Shown in pieces: positions 10,195 to 22,673 of a DNA stretch of 64,000 nucleotides. The stretch's first letter is position 1. The number at the start of each line of letters is the position of its first letter. The translations under genes and the position numbers were made by a program. Under the pieces are notes generated by a model. The model worked only from the letters and a program-made list of their open reading frames with translations, did no database searches and was not told the origin of the DNA. Source of the DNA: Malania oleifera (lineage: Eukaryota > Streptophyta > Magnoliopsida > Santalales > Ximeniaceae); assembly GCF_029873635.1 (NCBI RefSeq), contig NC_080420.1, forward strand, positions 28,821,032 through 28,885,031, read 5' to 3'.

Positions 10195-11560
10195 TTGGCT
10201 GTGGATTTTAACATCTTTGAGGGAGGTGTGTTGAGTTTTGGAACCAGGCTGTGTGTTCCAAACGACAATGAGATCAGAAGGATGATTCTAAAAGAAGTGC
10301 ATCGTTCTTTGTATACGGTACATCCTGGTAGCACAAAGATGTATCGGGATTTTTGCGAGACTGTATGGTGGAGTGGTATGAAAAGGGAGATTGCTCGGTT
10401 CTTGGAGTAGTGTCTGATGCGTCAGTAAGTGAAAACTGAACATCAGAGGTCGGTAAGGTCATTACAGCCCTTAGCTATTTCGGAGTGGAAATGGAAGCAT
10501 ATTTCCATGTACTTTATTACCAGATTGCCGCCAGCGCTTCACGGGCAGAATGTCATTTGGGTAATCATGGATAGGTTGAAGAAAAATGCTCACTTTGTAC
10601 CGATGAAGGTTAGCTACCCTTTGAGTAGGCTAGCACACCTGTACGTGCATGAGATAGTCAGAATGCACGAGGTACCAATGTCCATTATGTCAGATTAAGA
10701 CCCAAGGTTTACCTCTCAATTCTGGAAGAGTTTGCAGGAAGCACTGGTGATGAAGTTTACTTTCAGTACAGCATTCCACCCCCAGAATGATGGACAGTCG
10801 AAGAGAACAATACAGATCGTAGAGGATATGTTACGGGCTTGCGTGTTAGATTTCGATGGTGGTTAGATGCAGTTTCTGCCACTAGTAGAGTTTGCCTATA
10901 ACAATAGTTTCTAGGCTAGTATCGGGATGGCATCATTCAAGGCTCTGTATGGTCAGAGGTTTCGGTCTCCTCTGTATTGGGATGAGATTTGTGAACATCA
11001 GGTTTTAGGACCTGAAATCGTGTAGCAAGCGTGTGAAAAGGTGGGTTTGATCCGAGATAGGATTAAATCAGCTCAGAGTCGGAAGAAAAGTTACGCGGAT
11101 GTTCGCCGCCGTGAGTTGGAATTCGAGGTGGGGGGTAAGATATTCCTGAGAATTGCTCCGATGAAAGGGGTGATGAGATTTAGGAAGAAGGGCAAGCTGA
11201 GCTCGAGTTATATCGGACCTTTCAAGGTTCTTAAGCGAGTGGATCTTGTAGCCTATAGGATTGCACTACCCCCAGCGCTTTTGAGGATCCACGACGTGTT
11301 CCACGTATCCATGTTGAGGAGGTACGTGTCAGATCCGTCGCATGTTATTAGTTACGAGAACTTGGAAATTGGGGATGCTTTTGCATATGAGGAGGTACCC
11401 GTTCAGGTTCTAGACTGTAAATTTTAGAAGTTACGTACTAAGGATATACCACTAGTGATGGTATTGTGGCAAAATCACGAGGTTGAGGAAGCTTCTTGGA
11501 ATTTGGAAGTGGAGATACGCCGGAAGTATCCACAGTTGTTCCAAGAGGTAGTTTGGATAG
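10195..11560 (+). pseudogene. gypsy integrase with C-terminal chromodomain-like tail, decayed
   Basis: Legible parts in order: the zinc-binding N-terminal region (HRSLYTVHPGSTKMYRDF, YWWSGMK-like), the catalytic core with the first acidic area around WVIMDRLKKNAHFVPMK, then SIMSD followed by a stop and [26 protein letters not shown] in place of the usual catalytic Glu region (Q-S-K-R, Glu lost), GPFKVLKRVDLVAYRIALPP, and a tail with EEASWNLEVEIRRKYPQLF resembling the end of the chromodomain region of Tekay-type elements. Stops occur near 10410, 10426, 10696, 10864 and 10912. Inactive. Confidence 0.85.
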
Positions 11561-11828
11561 TAGATTCGGTTGAGTATGTGTGTATTACTCTATTATTGTA
11601 TTGTGATATGTGGTTAGTCTCTGGGAGTGTGTAAGTTATTGTGAACTCTCAAGATGGTATATGTATGTAACCATGGTATTCCTCCGCCATAAGCGAGGGT
11701 ATGTATGTATTGTGACGGGGCTGCGTTGTAAGTGGCCGCCAGCTCTTCCTAAAGTCAAGTATGTGTATTCGGTTGTGTGGATGAGTTCGTAAATGAGAGA
11801 TTACAAATTTCGAGGATGAAATTTTTCT

Positions 11829-11840
11829 AAGGAGGGGAGG
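11829..11840 (+). other. polypurine tract
   Basis: aaggaggggagg directly precedes the 3' LTR start at 11842, as expected for the plus-strand primer site. Confidence 0.85.
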
Positions 11841-12028
11841 TTGTAAGAACTCGACCCGTAAGACATGGAATAAATAAATAAGAAAATAATAAAACAATAA
11901 ATTGAGCAGGCTTCGTTGACGAATCCAATGTTTTATCGACGAAGGCCCTTCTATTGTTCGGCGACAAAATGCAGAGGGTTGTCAATGAGGAGAAGCCGAG
12001 AGATTTTGGGAAATTCAAAAAATCTCAG

Positions 12029-14023
12029 TGTAACGACCCGACCATTTATACGAACTCAGGTGTCACCTACTCATACAAAATATCTATACCTGTTCAAGAT
12101 ACATAGACAACCTGCACTAAATAGGGACATACAGGTGTAACTCATACATAACTGGAATGCAAATGTTGCGAAAAAACATAAGCATTCATCTGGATTTCTA
12201 TTAGACATATACCAGAGTTTACTATTGTATCCTCAAATACATTTATCCAGGCTTAGAACATACCCTATTATTACAACCCCAAAAAGATACTCCAACTAAG
12301 TTCAATACACACATAGTACACTTACGTATGCTATAACTAAAAATAATTCTCCAAGTCCCTCAAGCAACTAGGACCGACATCCTGATGGACTTGAAAACAA
12401 AGGTTGTATAATGGGGTGAGACACTTCTCAGTAAGGAAGAAGATATTACAACATATTTCAATTAAAGTCGATCCATATCAAGTATTTTTACGATACTGTA
12501 ACATATGAGATTTATTTGCACATTCTAGTATTTAAATCATGCATATGAATATTAGAACAACGACCAGCTTGGTATAAGAAGTTTTGTCTAGTTTCCCCGT
12601 GGCACTGGTTGTGCACTGACGCCTCTGACGTGCCCTGTTCGTGCAGACACTACCGAGCATCTATTATATAGTCTGACTGCCTCCCCTGGTCTATTATTTC
12701 ACTAGTGATTACAAACTCCTACAAGCCGACTATCTTACGTACCCACCATGATCCTCATGTGTGGTTGCACTGTACTGCTAGCATCGAAACCGTGCATATG
12801 AAAGTTTAGAGTATTTTTCAACCCCATCACTTAAGTTTTTTCCAACTTCTTTTGGTAGCAAGTTGTGTTTCCATATATCATATATACAATTTATAATGAA
12901 AACATAATAACTAGTGCAATTTCAGTATTTTCACAAACTCATTCAATCACTTCGGGTATAAACCGGCACACACTCTCTCGGTTTACCCTTTTTTTTAGGT
13001 ATAAAGCTCAGTATATAACTAGCACTTGTTTTCCACATATTAGTATAGCAAAATGAAACTCCAGTTCCTATAATACACAGATATCGTATAAAAGATTCCC
13101 ACATACCATTTCAATACATATGTCACACTAGGTTTGATCAAAAACCCGCTATATAGTATATAATACAATAAACATCATTTAATAGAGAAATAAGGGATTC
13201 AAGCATCTCCTACATAAATAGTAATGCAAATAAAGAAGTTTTGTAAAGTTTGGAGATCATACGCCAAAATCCTCGTTTTTACCAAAAATCGTAAAATCGG
13301 CATTTCTACCCTGTGGAATTTAGCAAATAAGCAGTTAAATCATACATATAATTATAACCTAACTTTTTAGCGGTTTAGTTTTTTAGAAATAATGTTGTAA
13401 TCAAATTCCCCTTGCCTTAAACCCGAAACGAAACCACGTATGAAACGGTCCAAACCGACAACCCGGGATCCTCGAAACCTAAAAACCACAAAACATAACT
13501 TCTCTGAAATTTAGACTACTATATAACTGCTTAATCAAAAAACGGAATCAAATCCCTACCTCGATTTTTGGGTAAACCCAAAAATCTTCAAAATGACGAT
13601 CCGATCAGCTATATTTGTAGAGTTTCCTCCTCTGATCCATGGAGGAACGTCCGTTTTTAGAAACAGACATCGAACGGTGAAGGATCGTAGAGAGAGAGAA
13701 AAAAAAATCGTAGGTTAGAGAGAGAGGGAGAGCTTTTGCGAGAAAGTTAGCCCTTAAGCAACCCAAAATGGATATTTATAGGGCTCTTGACCAAGTCAAA
13801 CTCATCGACGAGGTGGCGTCTTCGTTGACGAGATAGCCACACAGCTCGTCGATGAAGCCATACCTTCATCACTGAGTCCAGTCCAGATATTTTCTCTGTC
13901 CCGCTCGATATTTCCTCATCGACGACACTCTAAAATTCGTCGATGACGCACTGAAGGGATTTCATCGACGAACGTGACACCTTCATCGATGAACCTAGCT
14001 TATTACGGGTTTGGGTCTCTACA
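12029..14023 (-). mobile_element. antisense solo LTR A of a related gypsy family
   Basis: 1995 bp from tgtaacgaccc to gggtctctaca, with the 5 bp duplication ctcag on both sides (12024-12028, 14024-14028). Read on the minus strand it has the layout of the host LTR: a TCGTCGACGA-type array (about 13800-13985), a TATA box (ctataaatatcc on minus, about 13770-13785), a GA/CT-rich tract (13690-13730), and the conserved gtgagacacttctcagtaagg block (12416-12436, reversed). No internal domain is left, so it is a solo LTR from LTR-LTR recombination. Confidence 0.9.
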
Positions 14024-14636
14024 CTCAGGTTCGGCGATGAGGCCACCACAACGTCAATGAATTTCCTTCGTTGGCTCGTCGACGAAGACGCCGCCTCGTT
14101 GATGAGGTTGGCCAAGTCAAAAGTACTATAAATATCCTTTTGGGTTGCTTAGAAGCTAAGTTATCAAAATTCTCTCTCTCTCTCTCTAGAATTCGGAGCA
14201 TTTCTTCTTCTCTCTAGATTTCTTCATTGTGCGTCGCTGGAATCAACGATCCGACGTTACTACGAGGATCGAGGAAGGATTCTCTTCATGTTCTCTGGAA
14301 TGAATCTTCATTTTGAGGTCTTCAGGTTTTGACCCAAAAATCGAGGTAAGGCTAGGTTTTCATTTCCGTTTCAGTAGATCTATAGAGAGTAAGATTGTAA
14401 GTAATATTGTACTATGATTTATAGGTTTTGGGAACCCGATTCGTTGTTTAGGAGCCGTAGAGTTCGGGTTGGATTTTCAGGGAAAGGTAAAAGGATTCTA
14501 TTTATATCAATTATTTTTTAAATCAGATTCGGTAGAACTGTGGTTCATGATCCTGTGTATGTTTTGGCTACTTATTTGGGGAAATCTAATAGGTAAAAAT
14601 TACGAGATTTTCATGTTACAGTTTTGGGAAAAAGTG

Positions 14637-16679
14637 TGTCACGCCCTAAACCCTGAAATGGGACCCAGGCTTGAATTTAGTAACCTAACCTGTCTTTGTA
14701 TCAATATAAAACATACATGATACCATATACAAGAGGGTCCGACCCCATAGGGTAACGGATGCCCTATATACATACATACAATACATGTCCATACTCATCA
14801 ATATACGCAGTGGAAAATGGTCTTTCTTTACATCAAATTGTACCCTACCAGAGTCTATATCATATAGGGTTAAACATACCCACAAGATACTATACATACC
14901 ACGGGTGTCTACAAAATCTATCAGGACAACCCGGTTACAAAATTGGTACCTATCAGGTACTAACAGTAGCTAAACACAACCCGCTTCTAGATGCTAGGAT
15001 GCTAGTTTCGGCTACCCGAAGGACCTGAAAAACATTTGTATATATTCGGGGTGAGACACCTCTCAGTAAGGGAGAAATTAGGTTATGTCAGTGTGTGACA
15101 TACCAGTGTCATTTTCATACTTCATAACACATATATACGATACAGTTTGAAACAATACGTACAGTTTCAAAACAAGTTCCATACATTTCCATACAATTCC
15201 ATACAGTTCCAGTATTTTCACAAAACCATTCCAGTTCATACGATACTCAAATACATACATACATACATATGGTTAGTGTCGTCACACTACACACAACTGC
15301 ACAAGTCACCTAGTCTCACAGCGGTTACGTTCCAACACATTGAACTACGAAGGTTTCCGACTTAGACCCACTGTGAATCCATTGCTACACATGCAACTAC
15401 ACAAGGTCACCTGATCTAACCCCGATTACGTTACCATGTGCATACTACGCTGCGTCAACCTAGAACCACTGTGGTCTGTTGCTACATTCGGTGACCAACC
15501 GAATCATACTGGTGATATTTCGCACCCCGGATATAGAGCCGGCCACTCTTGCCCACGGTAGTTAGCCGTTACAGGGCACAGCATACTGTAGTTAGCCACC
15601 CCTAGCTGTTATAGCGTACGGTAGTTAGCCGTTCCTAGCCATTTCGGCGTACGGTAGTTAGCCGCCCTTAGCCGATTTTCACAAAACCTGGAATCACTTT
15701 GGAACTCACGTCCCTATACATTTCAGCGTACGGTAATAAGCCGCCATAGAGCTGTTTTCACAAATACCTGGAACATTTACATACATACACACGTACCACA
15801 CTTATTTGGTTTACGACAAATCATATCGTTTACAATTTCTAGTATACAGTTTATACAAATGTGGATTACGGTCACCTCAATAATACAATTTAAATAACAT
15901 AAACGGTTTTCAAATCAAATAAGAGATAATACCCGAAATCCCCCAATTTTCCCGAAAATCATAATCCAAAAATCCTATGTTTTTACCCGATAGATTCCCC
16001 CAAATAAGTAGTCAAAACATACATACGATCGTAGCCCACAAGCTTACCGATCCTGATTTTGAAAATGAACTGATATAAACAGAATCCCCTTACCTCAACC
16101 CGAAACCAAACCACGAACTCTACAGCCCTCAAAACTACGAATCGAGACTCCAAAATCTACAAATCACAATACTAAACATGCTTATAATCCATACTACTGC
16201 ACATATATCGAATCAGAAACAAAAATCAAGCCTTACCTCAATTTTGGCCCGAAACCCGAAAATGCTCAAACCAAGATTCCGATCCATAGAAGTTGTAGAG
16301 AATCCTTCCACAATCCTCGTGGTAACCTCAGATTTCCGATTCTATTAACGACCGGCAGGGAAATCTAGAGAGAGAGAGAGTTTAGAGAGAAAGAGTAGAG
16401 AGAGAGAGTAGGGAAACTTAATGAAGAAGAAACCAAATATCCCCTTTTTAAGCCTTTGACCCGCCTGATTTTCGTCGACGTAAAGTCAAGGATTTCGTTG
16501 CGGATATCGGCAACCTCGTCAACGAAGTCTGATATTTAAACTTTTCCTGACCTCTCGGCTTCTCTTCGTCGACGAACCTCTGAATTTCGTCGATGAAAAG
16601 TCTACTGCATTCGTTGACGAAATTTGGCTTTGTCGACGAAATCTACAGAAATTCCTTCTATATTTTTCGGGTTCTTACA
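14637..16679 (-). mobile_element. antisense solo LTR B of a related gypsy family
   Basis: 2043 bp from tgtcacgccc to ttcttaca, with the 5 bp duplication aagtg on both sides (14632-14636, 16680-16684). Minus-strand reading shows the same layout as solo LTR A, with the array at about 16470-16660, a GA-rich tract at 16369-16415 and the gtgagacacctctcagtaagg block at 15051-15071. It carries a private minisatellite, listed next. Confidence 0.9.
15545..15745. repeat. minisatellite with ggtagttagccg core
   Basis: Five to six imperfect units of about 36-40 bp, each with cggtagttagccg or a close variant followed by a ccctagc-like segment, lie inside solo LTR B. The later units are spaced further apart and more diverged. 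Confidence 0.75.
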
Positions 16680-17688
16680 AAGTGGGCATTGGGTTGCATC
16701 TCTGGTTTCGTTGGAAAATCGTGGATATATTGTTAAGTATATTGTGTTATGGAGATGGTCGTGCCTTGACTTGTTTTAAACTGTATTCTGAAAATCATGA
16801 TTTTGTGATTACCAAATGAGTGTGGATTGAACTGTTATATGAATATGCATTGAGTTGTGATTTGCTAAAATGAGATATAGGAACGTATGTTCTGAATTGT
16901 TCCAGGTTGTGAAAGAGTGTCCGGCTTTATATCCGAGGGTGTGAAATATCACCTGTTAGTGGCAAAAGTGTCTGGTTCTATATTCGAGGGCGTGAAATAT
17001 CGCCTCTTACCTGCTAATCACTGAAAGGTGTTGATCCACCAGATGTACCAATACGATGCCATGGGAGCCTATGGCTACGCCATGTGCCAAGGACGTTGTG
17101 TAATGTGAGCCGGCTTCGTGCCGAAGGGTGTGACGACACCAGGTCGATTGATTATGTGTGTGTGTGTGTTGAGAACTATACTAGAACTGTTTTGTGAAAA
17201 TATTGGAACGGAACTGTGTATGTTTTATGTCATGATAACACTCATATGTCACACACCGATATAATTTGATCCTACCTTACTGAGATGTGTCTCACCTCTA
17301 TCGTACGTACATGTTTTTAGGTCCTTTGAGTAACCGAAACTAGTGTCCTAGTGTTGGGAGCATGGTGGTCGGTTTACTACGTAGAGTACTTGTGTGAGTA
17401 CTTGGACTATGACAGGGTTGTTGTTTTGGGTATTGCTGGCACCCTAGGTTATGTTTTGTAATATGGAGCTTAGACTCTATTTGTATAGACTCTGGTATGG
17501 TACGATGTATGTATGAAATGAACTTTTCCGTTGCGTATATGTCGTGTATGTGAATGTATATAAGGTGTACGGGAACCCCACGGGGTCAGACCCTCATTCA
17601 TTATAGTATCATGTGTGTTTTGTATGATACATGGATAGTTAGGTTACTACATCACACCCTGGGGCCCGTTTCGAGGCGTGACATAAGT

Positions 17689-18696
17689 ATAGCAAATTGT
17701 TTTGTCCATCACGTTGAATTGAGTTTTAGGAAATTATATTCATACTATATATCATATTTCTCCTAAACTCAGTATAAAAAGTCAAGTATAAATCATTGAA
17801 AATTTAGATTTTTCGACTAAAAACTTAACGATTTGGCTGCATAACTTAGGAGGAGCTGCAATTTTAAAATCTCATCCAATAAATAATTTATTGTGCTTTT
17901 GTTTATCGTTTTAAATTGGATGATTTGAGTGCCGAATACCACTACCCATTTCTCATTAAATTTTTAAACCTATTATGTGAATAGTTAATTATGATTAATG
18001 CACTGAAGGCTTACAATATATCCTTTGCGTAAATGTTTAATCATATGATGGATGATTTTTGTTTGAGCTGGATGCCTCTATCCATTACTTACATAATGAT
18101 TATATCTTTTGATGGATAGTTTATATTTTACATAAATTGTTGATGAATCTATTAGAATGCATGCTTGAACTAGAACGCCACATGCATGACTAATGTAGTG
18201 ATGAGAATTGCATGCTGGTAGTGGATATAGGTTCTCACATGCTTGAACTGAATGGTATCTGTATGATGCATACTATTATGAATTGTTTGCTTGAATCATC
18301 AAGTTTCAAGTGCATGAATTTTCAGGAAATGCTTAATTTACAAATGGCATGCTGCTAAAATTTTGTTAGAATTTTCCCAAAATATTCAACGTCGATAAAC
18401 CATGTGCCTAAATGATTATGATCTGATGCACTTTTATGTCCTGCATAACTATTGCGTGATCATTTGAGTATAGCCCTGTTGGCTATCGAGTGCTGAATAG
18501 AATGCAATAGGCAGATTATTGTATGTTGAGATTCATAATAAAGGATGAGTAAATGGTAAATACTTAAACAAATGAACTTCATCCTTAGATTGAAAATGCA
18601 TGCTAGTTGAACCTTAGGAATATCTGTATAGAAAATGCATGCAAAATTTAATTCAATAAGCTGGTACATGTTGAATCTTATATATGCTATGTGCTA
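17689..18696. other. AT-rich stretch between retroelements, no gene
   Basis: No coding sequence is recognised. It lies between the gypsy element and the next Sirevirus-like solo LTR. By position it could be more of the internal or 3' non-coding region of the Sirevirus-like element at 1966, but nothing in the sequence proves this. Confidence 0.5.
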
Positions 18697-19369
18697 TGTT
18701 GACTTTTTGAGTCCGATCCCTATTTTGATTATGACAAACCACAGCATCTCATGTGTACGTTTAGTCTTTGAACAGATTTATAATACAGAAGGCACAAATG
18801 AGAGATGCAATATGGAAGCCTTAAATGCACACCAACGATCATATTCCAAGGCATACTCCATGGACAATCAGAAGAGCAGAAGACTTGAAGACTTTATTTA
18901 TTATTTTATAAGTTGTAATAGTAATTTAGGGTTGTATGTGCATGCATATCATATGAATTGAATTGAAACTCAAAATGACTATAAATTGACCTTAAGGACC
19001 TCCAAGAAACAAGAAAAAAATTTTATTTAAAATTCTAAACTTACCAAAGGTTTTTTAAGGGTTTTTTGAACTTAAATGAAGGCAAACTATATTTTTTCAA
19101 AAGCTCCAATCGACCAGACAATAGAAATGAGCAATTTTCTCAACCAATCCGTTCTCATCTTAAAAAGTTTTCAACATGAAAGTTGTGGGATTTTCTCTTA
19201 GCGTTTTGTTGATACCAAGAACGTCAAATTTGGAGTTCTATAGAAAAAGTTATGGTCAAAATATCAGAATGTTAGAGAATCATTTTGAAAGCTTAGTTAA
19301 ATATCTTGTGATTCTCTCCATTTTTTCATACCCCATTTGAGCTTAAATTCTCTTTTCTCCTACTCCTCC

Positions 19370-20135
19370 TTGAAGATCTTTTTTTTGGAGAAATTTTTTT
19401 GGGGTTTCTTAAAAAGGCTTGAGCTCATATCCACTCATATATTTTATTGAGAGCCTTTCTATTCTTGAAGTTTTTCAAAGGTAATTTTTCTCCTTCTCAT
19501 TTTTATTTGAAAATCATTTTTGGAGAAAATATTTTTTTGGGGTTTTATTTGATAATGGCTTGAGCTTTTATTTCATTCATAAATACATTGCTTGAAGGCC
19601 TTTTATTATAGTGTTTTTCAAAGATTAATTTTTCCTACGCTCACTTCTTGAAAATCTTTTTGGAGAAAAAAATATTTTGGGGTTTCATTTTAAAAGGCTT
19701 GAGCATATATATTCAAGTTTTTATATATATATTGCTTGATAGCCTTTGTATGGTTTTCAAAGACAATATTTCTCCCATACTCTTCTTTGTAAAAATTATT
19801 TTTGGGGAAATATTTTGTTTATCCAAGTAAGACTTGAGCATATATTTAAATCTCATATATATTTTGCTCTTAAGTCTTCTTATATTTTAAGGTCAATCAT
19901 TTAGAAAGGAAACCCAAGTTCTCTTATTTTTTATTTTAAAATATTTTTGGAGAAGAACGTCTTGGGTTATTCAAAAACTTTGAGCATATATTTAATTGAT
20001 ATATATTGGCTTGAAAAGGTTCTTGAGAAAAGCCTTGAGCATGTATTTAATCATATACATTTTTGCTCCAAAGGCTCATTGATTATTTTTAAGGGTCATT
20101 TTAAAAAGAAAATCATTTTTCATACTCTCACGTCT
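19370..20135 (+). repeat. diverged tandem repeats of about 120 bp in solo LTR
   Basis: At least five imperfect units, each with the order: gaaaat-ttttttggagaaa, a (t)ttggggttt run, aggcttgagc plus an AT-rich tail containing catatat, gcctt, ttttcaaag and tctcc. They probably extend the 5' part of the LTR. The reading frames inside are by-products of the repeat. Confidence 0.75.
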
Positions 20136-20562
20136 TATTAAAAAATATTTTTGAGATAAAAATCATAACTATATTGAGTTTCATGTTTAAATCATATGAG
20201 AGTGCATTTAGATCTTCAACTTGTACATCTCTGCTTATTTTAAGAAGCATTCATATTGGATGAAAAGTTTTATACTTGTAAGCCAGTTGGGCTCAACCTG
20301 AAAATTGAGCTAGGTTTTGACACCGCCCGTAAAGTGTTGCTGAGGTATCTCCGCCTTGCAAGGAGTGTTGGTTGTGGCTCAACCCATGAATTGAGTTGGG
20401 GTATCTCCGCCATGTAAGGTAGACTAGTTGGGTTCAGCCTGGTAATTAAGCTAGGGTTTACCTTACCCCTTAAGGAAAGGTTGTAAACGGCTTCTGTTTC
20501 GCCCATTTAAGTGAGCAGGGTTAGTGAAATCCTTGGGGGGTATGCCCAAGGCGGGGACGTAG

Positions 20563-20770
20563 GCTGGTTTGACTAAATCTTGATAACAAATATCATGTGT
20601 TGCTCTCTCCTTATCTCATTTAATTTATGCACTTTAAATTCAACATATGTATGCTTTGGTTATAATGCTGGTTTGACTGAATCTCGATAACAAATATCAT
20701 GTGTCGCTCTCTCCTTATCTCATTTAATTTATGCACTTTAAATTCAACATGTGTATGCTTTGGTTATAAT
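20563..20770 (+). repeat. tandem duplication of a 104 bp unit
   Basis: The unit starting gctggtttgact occurs at 20563 and 20667 with only a few differences (taaatcttg/tgaatctcg, gtgttgc/gtgtcgc, catatg/catgtg). It duplicates part of the conserved 3' block of the LTR. Confidence 0.9.
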
Positions 20771-20978
20771 AAATTGCATGCACACATTATTTTAAATGAG
20801 ATACATGTGTATGTCTGCACATATTATTTATTCAGTTTTTACATATACGACCATAATTAAAATGGGATATGATATGTGGTGAATCGGCATAAATATTTAA
20901 TTTAGTCAAAATATTTTTAAAACCCAATTCAACCCCCCCCCCCCTCCTTCTTGGGATCACACCAATTCCAACATGCTA

Positions 20979-22247
20979 AATTGAAAAACATGTACAAATC
21001 AAAATTTTTTGAACTTTCCTAGGATGCTGAATAATTGAATAGGTTAGTACATGTTAAATACAAAATGTTATATAAATTGAAAACATGTACACATTTTATT
21101 GTCTTAGGAAGGACCAGTTCATAGACATCATTTGGTTCAAATCTTTGGATTATGTACTTTCATTCCGGACCCAAATGGTAAAGCATCATCTATTTAATTA
21201 AACATCCTATGTCTTGATGATGGTTCATAGACTAATGAAATTGCATGACTTAGGGGGAGTGTTCGTCATGCACGCACTCATTGTGTATTTTGAGTTGTGT
21301 TATCCTTATAATTGGCTATCATGCTTTTAAATTGAAATGCAACATGTCATGCTATGTGTTGAATGACTAATATTTGTTGCATGCTGAAATCCTTTGAAAG
21401 GATGAATATATGATAAATGTGTGTAAATGTATATCATCCTTGAGCTAAATTGCAAGTATGCGTGCATGCAAACATACAAGGGAACTTAAACCCCATCCCT
21501 GAGAAAAGGATTAAAAGCACCTAACCCATGGACTCACATTTTCATTGTTTCTACTTTTTGAGTCCTAAATTTTTTTTAAATACCTCGAACATCATATCTG
21601 ATTTTCTATGAAATTATATTTTTGATATGGATTGTTCTTGGGGCATATGAACACATTGCACATAACTTAATGTTAGATTTCTAGTGCATGTGTGTCCTAG
21701 GAATGATTTTACTCGTGAAGTACAAATTGTTTAACTCTAGTACTTATACTATTTTAACTCTAAATGAATTTTCACAATTTATATCAGTATAAGTAGTTAA
21801 CAAAATCTAAGCACATATTCAAATTAATAGGGGGACCATCTAAAATTAAATTTCTATCTTGTGTGCTCACCCTGCTTAGATTAGAATTTTTGTGGCTTGT
21901 GTTTAAGCGTAATGTGTTTACTGAAAATCTTAATTTGAAATATGTTGCTTGACCACAATTTTCTTTGATTTTGCCATATGATCTTGCAGTTAAATTGTAT
22001 GACACATGTAGATCAATATGGTTGTAACTTTCTGATTATAACATGTTCTGTGCTTGATTGTGCCCTAGAAAGATGTTTGCTTGCTTGATCTTTCATATTA
22101 AAGTTTCTTTTTCAACAAGCATCGTCCCCAGTATTTATTGATAATCATAAGGGGATGTATATATATATATTTTAAAATGCAAGAAATGAACTTATATAGA
22201 ATATATCTTGTTTCTTGCTTGTGTGCTTAAATGTTTTCATGACTTCT
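20979..22247. other. AT-rich stretch between LTRs, no gene
   Basis: No coding sequence is recognised. Purine-rich stretches such as cttagggggagtg (about 21251-21263) and aaggggatg (about 22150) resemble the polypurine-rich region upstream of Sirevirus 3' LTRs. This is weak evidence that the region is leftover 3' internal sequence of such an element. Confidence 0.45.
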
Positions 22248-22633
22248 TGTAATGCCCATAAAATTATATGCATGGAAGAGTAAAAAAAAAAAAAGAAAAA
22301 TTAAATTAAATTAAATTATTATATAAATAAATAAATTATTATTAATTTAATAATATAATATAATAATTAATATAATATTATATTATATATTTATAAAAAC
22401 TTACCCTGAAGCTTAAGAAAGCTATAGGGAAGCTTCTTGAGAGCAACAGAGAGGCGCCCCTCTCTCCTCACGTCTTCGTCTCTCTCTCTCTCTCTCTCCC
22501 CTTGATTTTCTTGGGCAACCGTGCGCCGATCAGAGAACAAAAAATACCCCTGAGCTCCATTCTCTGCTATCAACATTTCACCGGAGTGGATTCGTGACTA
22601 GGGTGTCGTAGGTACCACTCCTGGGATAAGGTA

Positions 22634-22673
<40 letters not shown>

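Larger units (their letters stand above)
5090..17683 (+). mobile_element. decayed Ty3/gypsy chromodomain-type (Tekay/Del-like) retrotransposon with nested solo LTRs
   Basis: Flanked by a perfect 5 bp target duplication, taagt, at 5085-5089 and 17684-17688. Order: 5' LTR, PBS, gag, protease, RT, RNase H, integrase with C-terminal tail, polypurine tract, 3' LTR. This pol order is that of Ty3/gypsy, and the LTR of about 1.8 kb and the C-terminal tail fit Tekay/Del. The coding part is full of stops and small deletions. Over the first 185 bp the two LTRs differ by roughly 15% by eye, so the insertion is old. It interrupts the Sirevirus-like internal remnant. Two related solo LTRs have inserted antisense into its 3' LTR. 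Confidence 0.9.
11842..17683 (+). repeat. 3' LTR of the Tekay-like element, split in three by two solo LTRs
   Basis: The pieces are 11842-12028, 14029-14636 and 16685-17683, about 1794 bp together against 1817 bp for the 5' LTR. The joins are proven by colinearity with the 5' LTR and by the 5 bp duplications around each insert (ctcag and aagtg). The right end is ggcgtgaca followed by the element's target duplication taagt. Confidence 0.9.
18697..20973 (+). mobile_element. Sirevirus-like solo LTR with 5 bp TSD
   Basis: 2277 bp from tgttgactttttgag to accaattccaaca, flanked by tgcta on both sides (18692-18696, 20974-20978). The right-hand ccttgggggg, ggggacgtaggctgg and cttgataacaaat blocks match the LTR ends at 1966-3940 and 34484-36659. 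Unlike its relatives it almost lacks the GTCGAC array (only traces near 19100-19145). It carries two private tandem amplifications, listed next. Confidence 0.9.

Noticed and set aside
17689..22247. Claim that all AT-rich spacers here belong to one large Sirevirus
   Set aside because: Position and a few purine runs fit, but no gag, pol or matching 3' LTR in plus orientation was found, so it is kept only as a weak suggestion.
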